NCBI GenBank assembly: GCA_029242745.1
Contig: JAQWTI010000055.1
Location: 1 to 46,613 of the forward strand
Source of the DNA: Acidimicrobiales bacterium
Lineage (GTDB): Bacteria > Actinomycetota > Acidimicrobiia > Acidimicrobiales > MedAcidi-G1
Direction: 5' to 3'
Length of the DNA: 46,613 bases
The position numbers and the translations under genes are program-made. The number at the start of each line of letters is the position of its first letter. The stretch's first letter is position 1. The notes beneath the pieces are model-generated. The model did no database searches. It saw only the letters and a list, made by a program, of their open reading frames with translations, and was not told the origin of the DNA. Below, one piece after another: positions 42,242 to 46,613 of the stretch.

Positions 42242-42264
42242 GAGAGTAGGGCTACTGTAGTGCC

Positions 42265-42891
42265 GTGGCTGCCACCGAAGCGCGAGGGAACACCAGGGAG
42301 CTGGTGTTGGACGCTGCGTTGGCTTCGTTTGGGACCGCCGGCTACGACGGGACTTCTCTTGATGACCTGGCCGCAGGACTAGGTATTCGAAAGCAGACGA
42401 TTCTGTATCACTTTGTTTCTAAGCGTCGACTTCTAGATGCGGTAGTTGATCGATGCGCCGGCGAATTGGTGGCGGCGTTGGAACGGGCACTGGCTCAGTC
42501 TCGGGCAGGTGACAGCGGCGACTGGGAGCGAGTCGAGGCAATGGTGCGGGAGGTGTTTCGACTGGCGTTGGATCAGCCGGTATTGCTCGGTCTGCTCCGT
42601 GAAGTCAGCCGACCCAATTCTCCCGGTGCCGTGCGCGTTCGGAGCCACCTTGAACCGCTAATGGCGAGAGCCCGCCGGTGGATGGAGGACGAGATGGCGG
42701 CGGGACGGATGCGACGCACCGATGCCCAGTTGTTACTGCTGAGTGCCTATTCGACAGTGGTGGGTGTCGCGACTGAGATCGAGGTTTTACGCGCCGCCGG
42801 GGTCGGGCCGACGCTACGGCCGGTGGTGCAAAGGCGGGGAGAGTTGCTCCGGTTCCTTCGCCGCTCACTTGACCCTGCCGCAAGAACCTAG
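42265..42891 (+). CDS. TetR-family transcriptional regulator
   Basis: A 208-residue regulator. The HTH region (about 10-55) reads ELVLDAALASFGTAGYDGTSLDDLAAGLGIRKQTILYHF is abbreviated by TSLDDLAAGLGIRKQTILYHF, typical TetR. The C-terminal ligand domain is all-helical. GTG start. It diverges from the four-gene operon and probably autoregulates and represses through the tandem operators; a fatty acyl-CoA or related lipid ligand is my inference. It ends convergently with ddl. Confidence 0.92.
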   Translation: MAATEARGNTRELVLDAALASFGTAGYDGTSLDDLAAGLGIRKQTILYHFVSKRRLLDAVVDRCAGELVAALERALAQSRAGDSGDWERVEAMVREVFRLALDQPVLLGLLREVSRPNSPGAVRVRSHLEPLMARARRWMEDEMAAGRMRRTDAQLLLLSAYSTVVGVATEIEVLRAAGVGPTLRPVVQRRGELLRFLRRSLDPAART

Positions 42892-42902
42892 GGCACAAGT
42901 GG

Positions 42903-43994
42903 TCACCGCATGGTATTGCGGCGCCTCCGAGCGTGGCGTTCGAAAGCCAGGTCGACCAGTCGGTCGATGAGTCCTGAATATGACAGACCAGCGGCCTCCC
43001 ACAGACGCGGATACATCGATATTGGGGTGAAGCCCGGGATTGTGTTGACCTCGTTTAGCAACATCCGTCCATCGTCGGCGAGGAAGAAGTCCACCCGAGC
43101 CATACCGGCGCATCGCAGGGCGAGAAAAGCCCGTGCAGCTATCTCTTGGAATCTCACCGCTATGTCGGGTGAGAGACTTGGCTCGATGATGAGTTGTGCG
43201 CCACCTGTTTCGTACTTATCGGAGTAGTCGTAGAAATCGGCACCAGGTTGGATCTCACCTGGTCCTGATACCTGTGGGGAATAGTTGCCCAGCACCGCAA
43301 ACTCCAACTCTCGGCCAGTGATGGCCTCCTCGACAACCACCCATTCGTCGTAATGAGCAGCTACTGCTAGGGCGTCCGTGAGCGTGGCTTCGTCGACGGC
43401 CCGGGACACGCCCACAGACGAGCCCATGTTGGCTGGTTTCACAAATACGGTCGGGCCGAGGTCGGCGAGGAGGTTGGCGACCAGAGAGCGGTGCCCATCA
43501 GAACCTGGGTTGCTGAAACGGTCGGCATGGACCGGGCGGTGTCGGACTTGGTCGATGTTGTGGTGAGTGAGGACTTCTTTGGCGGCCATTTTGTCCATGG
43601 CCAGAGACGACCCGAGTACACCTGAACCTATGTAGGGGGCGTCAGCCAACTCCAGTAGGCCCTGGAGGGTCCCGTCTTCTCCAAGAGGTCCGTGGACCAA
43701 GGGAAACACCACGGCTGGACCGCTCTCCCGGTTAGATCCGTATTCGGCGAGGCGGACAAGTGGATCCCAAGCTGGACCAGTCGGTTCCAGACGGTCAGGT
43801 AAATCACCTGCAGCGAGGGCAGCGCAAGCCGCTTCGGCCAGAGACCAGTGGCCGTCCCGGTCGATGCCGACGGGAAGGACTTCGTACCGAGTCAGGTCAG
43901 CGGCAGCTAGTACATGGCGGGCTGATATGCATGACACATCATGCTCCGCGCTGCGGCCTCCGAACAGAATGATGAGGCGGCGGCGATTGGACAC
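42903..43994 (-). CDS. ddl: D-alanine--D-alanine ligase
   Basis: A 363-residue ATP-grasp enzyme that makes D-Ala-D-Ala for peptidoglycan. Segments: LFGGRSAEHDVSCISARHVL, VFPLVHGPLGEDGTLQGLLE, GSGVLGSSLAMDKMAAKEVL, VKPANMGSSVGVSR, EEAITGRELEFAVLG and NEVNTIPGFTPISMYPRLWE, all typical of Ddl. The GTG start is 41 bases from the divergent murF, and the two adjacent wall-precursor genes act in successive steps (MurF adds the dipeptide that Ddl makes). Confidence 0.97.
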   Translation of the reverse strand: MSNRRRLIILFGGRSAEHDVSCISARHVLAAADLTRYEVLPVGIDRDGHWSLAEAACAALAAGDLPDRLEPTGPAWDPLVRLAEYGSNRESGPAVVFPLVHGPLGEDGTLQGLLELADAPYIGSGVLGSSLAMDKMAAKEVLTHHNIDQVRHRPVHADRFSNPGSDGHRSLVANLLADLGPTVFVKPANMGSSVGVSRAVDEATLTDALAVAAHYDEWVVVEEAITGRELEFAVLGNYSPQVSGPGEIQPGADFYDYSDKYETGGAQLIIEPSLSPDIAVRFQEIAARAFLALRCAGMARVDFFLADDGRMLLNEVNTIPGFTPISMYPRLWEAAGLSYSGLIDRLVDLAFERHARRRRNTMR

Positions 43995-44035
43995 CCCGGC
44001 ATCGTAGGGTCAGACACCGTGGAGTATCGGGCACC

Positions 44036-45364
44036 ATGAGGCTGTGGGCATCAGAAGTCGCTGTGGCGACTGGAGGAACGCTCATTGGTGACGACGTGCT
44101 CTTAGACGGAGCGACCCAAGACTCGCGAGCAGTGACTGCCGATTGCCTCTTTGTGCCGCTGGTGGCTGGTCGGGATGGGCATGACTTCGTTGCGGATGCC
44201 ATGGAAGCTGGAGCTGGAGCGTCTTTGTGGCAGAAGGGTCGTGATCCGGTTTCCCAGCCGGTGGTTCTGGTTGCTGATACTGGTGTAGCGCTGGGTGACC
44301 TTGGTCGTGCAGCACGACGGTCGGTGGGTGCTGCCGGTTCTCGGGTGGTGGGGATAACCGGAAGTGTGGGCAAAACATCGACCAAAGACTTGGTTGCCGC
44401 CGTATTGGCCCGGGGAGGTACCACCCACGCGAGCACGCGATCGTTCAACAACGAGATTGGCGTACCGTTGACTCTGCTGGGTTCACCCTCAGATGCCGAC
44501 TACCTGGTAGTTGAGATGGGGGCTAGGCGTGAAGGGGACATCACCGACTTGTCGGCTATGTCCCTTCCTGATGTTGGGGTGCTGACCACTGTGGCGTCAG
44601 CCCATACAGGGGTCTTCGGGTCCGTGGAGTCGGTAGCCCGAGCTAAAGGTGAAATTTTTGATCGACTGCCGCTTGATGGTTGTGCAGTTGTGCATGCCGA
44701 CGTTGAGGAGGCGCTAGCCCAGGCTGGCCGGGCTCGATGCCAAGTGGTTACCTTCGGCGACAGGGGAGAGGTGCGGGCCAGAAGTGTTCGGCTTGATGCC
44801 GATCTGCGGCCGACGTTTCAGATGGAGTCACCGTGGGGTCGCAGTGAAGTTTTGCTGGAGGCGCGGGGTGCCCAGATGGTGCCGAACGCGTTAGCCGCTG
44901 CCGCAGTGGGTCTAGTGGAGGGCTTGGCGCTCGAAGAAGTGGTTGTCGGATTGGCCGAAGCTCGCTTGTCGCCTTGGAGAATGGATGTAGCCACTGCCCG
45001 CTCGGGATGCACTGTTGTCAATGATGCCTACAACGCCAATCCGACTTCAACACTTGCTGCGCTCAACGCTCTAGTTGCTCTCCCAGGTACCGGACGTCGG
45101 ATTGCCGTGCTGGGGATGATGGCTGAACTTGGGGAGGAGAGTTCTGCAGCGCATACGGCGGTCGCCCGCCACGCCGAAAGCCTAGGAGTGGAGGTGTTCG
45201 CTGTGGAGACGGATCTCTATGGCCTAGTTGGGCTAGACGGAACAGAAACCGCCTTAGGTGCGCTGACCCGGCGGTCGTTGGGTACCGGTGACGCAGTTCT
45301 AATTAAGGGCAGTCGCGTGGCGGGCCTCGAGGTGTTAGCCGAGAGGTTGCTCAGCGGCGAGTAG
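44036..45364 (+). CDS. murF: UDP-N-acetylmuramoyl-tripeptide--D-alanyl-D-alanine ligase
   Basis: A 442-residue Mur ligase. N-terminal DSRAVTADCLFVPLVAGRDGHDF (UDP-substrate binding), P-loop GITGSVGKTSTKDLVAAVL, and NNEIGVPLTLL, VVEMGARREGDI, NDAYNANPTSTLAALNAL with LGMMAELGEES. Length is normal. It adds D-Ala-D-Ala to the UDP-MurNAc tripeptide in the cytosol. The ATG has GGAG about 12 bases upstream. Confidence 0.97.
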   Translation: MRLWASEVAVATGGTLIGDDVLLDGATQDSRAVTADCLFVPLVAGRDGHDFVADAMEAGAGASLWQKGRDPVSQPVVLVADTGVALGDLGRAARRSVGAAGSRVVGITGSVGKTSTKDLVAAVLARGGTTHASTRSFNNEIGVPLTLLGSPSDADYLVVEMGARREGDITDLSAMSLPDVGVLTTVASAHTGVFGSVESVARAKGEIFDRLPLDGCAVVHADVEEALAQAGRARCQVVTFGDRGEVRARSVRLDADLRPTFQMESPWGRSEVLLEARGAQMVPNALAAAAVGLVEGLALEEVVVGLAEARLSPWRMDVATARSGCTVVNDAYNANPTSTLAALNALVALPGTGRRIAVLGMMAELGEESSAAHTAVARHAESLGVEVFAVETDLYGLVGLDGTETALGALTRRSLGTGDAVLIKGSRVAGLEVLAERLLSGE

Positions 45365-45372
45365 CAGTCTGA

Positions 45373-45705
45373 TCAGTCGATGTCATGGGGAAGTTCTGCT
45401 GGGCGCAGCGGCGTGTTTGTCTGGTTCCAGTCAGCCAACCTCTCGGGATCGCAGATCGGACACAAATAGACGACACGCATCGATTGGATTGATAGTTGGG
45501 TTCCGCGGGACTTGTCGACGATGGACTGCAAAGCCGTTCGGACCTCGGTGCTGTCGCAAGTTGGACAAGCCGGTTTCAGGTCCCGAACCCATGAGAGGCC
45601 ACACAACCCACAGGTCACAGTGATTGTCTCACTTCCAGGCTCCCCGTCACGGTGGCCTGACAGGTCATTTTCTTCGCCACAGCCTGGGCAGGTCAGGTCT
45701 TTCAT
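45373..45705 (-). CDS. zinc-ribbon-rich hypothetical protein
   Basis: 110 residues from ATG 45705; the longer open frame to 45888 overlaps the divergent J-domain gene and has no zinc motifs. Eight cysteines form four CxxC pairs (TCPGCGEEN, CGLCGLSW, ACPTCDS, YLCPICDPER), suggesting two zinc ribbons. The family is unknown to me; zinc ribbons of this kind bind nucleic acid or protein. It is convergent with murF and divergent from the J-domain gene (56 bases). Confidence 0.75.
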   Translation of the reverse strand: MKDLTCPGCGEENDLSGHRDGEPGSETITVTCGLCGLSWVRDLKPACPTCDSTEVRTALQSIVDKSRGTQLSIQSMRVVYLCPICDPERLADWNQTNTPLRPAELPHDID

Positions 45706-45761
45706 AGCACCGACGTTATGCAGTTCGGCCCCCTGTGGAAAGCTGGCCGTAGGGTGTTGTC

Positions 45762-46385
45762 GTGACCGACCTCGTCGACCACTACCGCACGCTTGGAGTG
45801 CAGCCGGATGCATCGGCGGAGTTGGTGCGCGACCGATACCGGTCCTTAGCGCTCCAACTCCACCCGGATCGAGTAACTGATCCTTCAAAGCGGGTAGCTG
45901 CTGCCAAACGGATGGCTGAGGTTAATGAGGCGTGGAGGATTCTGGGAGATTCTGGACGTCGGACATCTTATGACTTGACACTTCGGCCTAGGTTGCGTGA
46001 CCAACCCCCAGTCCGTGCCCAACCCCCAGTAGATGAACGGTTGCATGGACGACAGGGTGATTCACTTAGTGGGGTAAAGGTCTCATCGACTGCTGGCTGC
46101 GCCTTGAGTGTTGTACCAGTAGTAGTGGCCCTGGTGATGTTCTTTGGAATGTTGATAGCCACTGCAGTACTTGGTGGTGGGGGCGAGGTGCCTGCACGCA
46201 TGGCAATAGGCCGGTGTGTGGACATTTCAGCAACTGTCCAAGTGGTGCCGTGCACTGTGAATACACCGGTAATCGTCAGTCGAGGTGTGGCTGGGACGAC
46301 ATGTCCAACGGCGGCAGTAGCAGTTGTGCTTCCATGGCGGACTGAGCAGATTTGCGTGGCATCATCAGGAAACCCCGCCCCCTGA
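45762..46385 (+). CDS. membrane-anchored J-domain protein with Cys-rich C-terminus
   Basis: A 207-residue protein. An N-terminal J domain (about 5-72) has the HPD motif at 34-36 (LHPDRV). A linker with a repeated QPPV follows, then one membrane helix (about 113-137, SVVPVVVALVMFFGMLIATAV) and a C-terminal domain with four cysteines (152, 164, 181, 198). The J domain would be cytosolic and the Cys domain outside, where disulfides are possible. It is likely an Hsp70 co-chaperone at the membrane. The GTG start follows AGGGTG by a good distance. Confidence 0.8.
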   Translation: MTDLVDHYRTLGVQPDASAELVRDRYRSLALQLHPDRVTDPSKRVAAAKRMAEVNEAWRILGDSGRRTSYDLTLRPRLRDQPPVRAQPPVDERLHGRQGDSLSGVKVSSTAGCALSVVPVVVALVMFFGMLIATAVLGGGGEVPARMAIGRCVDISATVQVVPCTVNTPVIVSRGVAGTTCPTAAVAVVLPWRTEQICVASSGNPAP

Positions 46386-46451
46386 CCTACCTGTGCGGTT
46401 TCATCATCATGCCGGGATAGGGGAACTGCGGCGGTATCCTCCTCGCCCAGC

Positions 46452-46525
46452 GGACCGTTAGCTCAGTTGGCTAGAGCGCTCGCCTCACACGCGAGAGGTC
46501 ACTGGTTCGAGTCCAGTACGGTCCA
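46452..46525 (+). tRNA. tRNA-Val (anticodon CAC)
   Basis: A 74-base tRNA: acceptor GGACCGT/ACGGTCC, D arm GCTCAGTTGGCTAGAGC, anticodon stem CTCGC/GCGAG around CTCACAC (anticodon CAC), T arm ACTGG-TTCGAGT-CCAGT, discriminator A. CCA is not encoded. Confidence 0.97.
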
Positions 46526-46527
46526 CG

Positions 46528-46570
46528 AAAAGGCCTGTTGATCTGCACTGTTGGTGCGGCCCTTTAGTTT
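46528..46570 (+). terminator. terminator-like hairpin after tRNA-Val
   Basis: AAAAGGCC pairs with GGCCCTTT around an inner GCAC/GTGC stem with loop TGTTG, and TTTAGTTT follows. It is placed directly after the tRNA, where transcript ends are expected. The outer stem has one unpaired C. Confidence 0.5.
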
Positions 46571-46613
46571 GGTGATGGCTTAGAGTCCCCAACCCACCAC
46601 CCACTTAGGGTGT

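Noticed and set aside
46452-46613. tRNA-Val as an integration site of a mobile element
   Set aside because: No integrase, direct repeat of the tRNA 3' end or foreign-looking gene is visible in the remaining 88 bases.

Overview
The window looks like a chromosomal segment of a GC-rich, Gram-positive-type actinobacterium, most likely a marine member of the Acidimicrobiia. The evidence is the mec-cysM-rph-rdgB order that recalls the mycobacterial Rv1334-Rv1341 region, an actinobacterial HhH-GPD protein, a SUF locus with an inserted Rieske protein, a 74-residue biotin carrier like mycobacterial TB7.3, frequent GTG starts and ATGA/GTGA stop-start overlaps. A cupin of the DMSP-lyase family suggests a marine life. 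The taxonomic placement is inference. I see no insertion sequence, prophage or CRISPR array.

Layout. 1-1030: the 5' part of tmRNA (ssrA, cut by the window edge) and smpB, both on the minus strand. 1146-4103 (+): mec, cysM, rph, rdgB. 4108-11018 (mostly minus): rpe, clpP, tRNA-Leu(UAG) and a PAS-GGDEF-EAL protein whose start lies one base past the tRNA, preceded by a translationally coupled trio of two NTF2-like proteins and aceK. 11018-16718 (+): class V aminotransferase, SDR, CaiB-type CoA-transferase, selenophosphate synthetase and a CHK/APH-like kinase. 16736-20693: enoyl-CoA hydratase, amidohydrolase, acyl-CoA carboxyltransferase and a tiny biotin carrier. 21163-26683: a SUF locus split into convergent halves (sufD-Rieske-sufC and PCD on plus; sufC-sufS-sufU on minus), with two sufC genes and no sufB. 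26754-33496: MBL hydrolase, acyl-CoA dehydrogenase, GDP-fucose synthase-like enzyme, DNA repair protein, RNase HI, a structured intergenic region and the DMSP-lyase-like cupin. 33617-35893: a mitochondrial-type aconitase. 36106-42199 (-): a four-gene operon (acyl-CoA reductase/HAD fusion, MDR dehydrogenase, LarA-like protein, PlsC) with a divergent TetR gene and tandem operators. 42903-46525: ddl, murF, a zinc-ribbon protein, a membrane J-domain protein and tRNA-Val(CAC).

The strongest non-obvious result is that selD carries an in-frame UGA at the catalytic Cys position, followed at once by a bSECIS-like hairpin. A conventional ORF call loses its first 24 codons, and the organism probably makes selenoproteins. 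Other points of interest are two crossing perfect complementarities just upstream of the sufD ribosome-binding site, the TetR-controlled lipid-like operon with a LarA-like enzyme, Mec and CysM without their sulfur carrier CysO, and two TCA-node proteins (AceK and mitochondrial-type aconitase) that are unusual for Actinobacteria.
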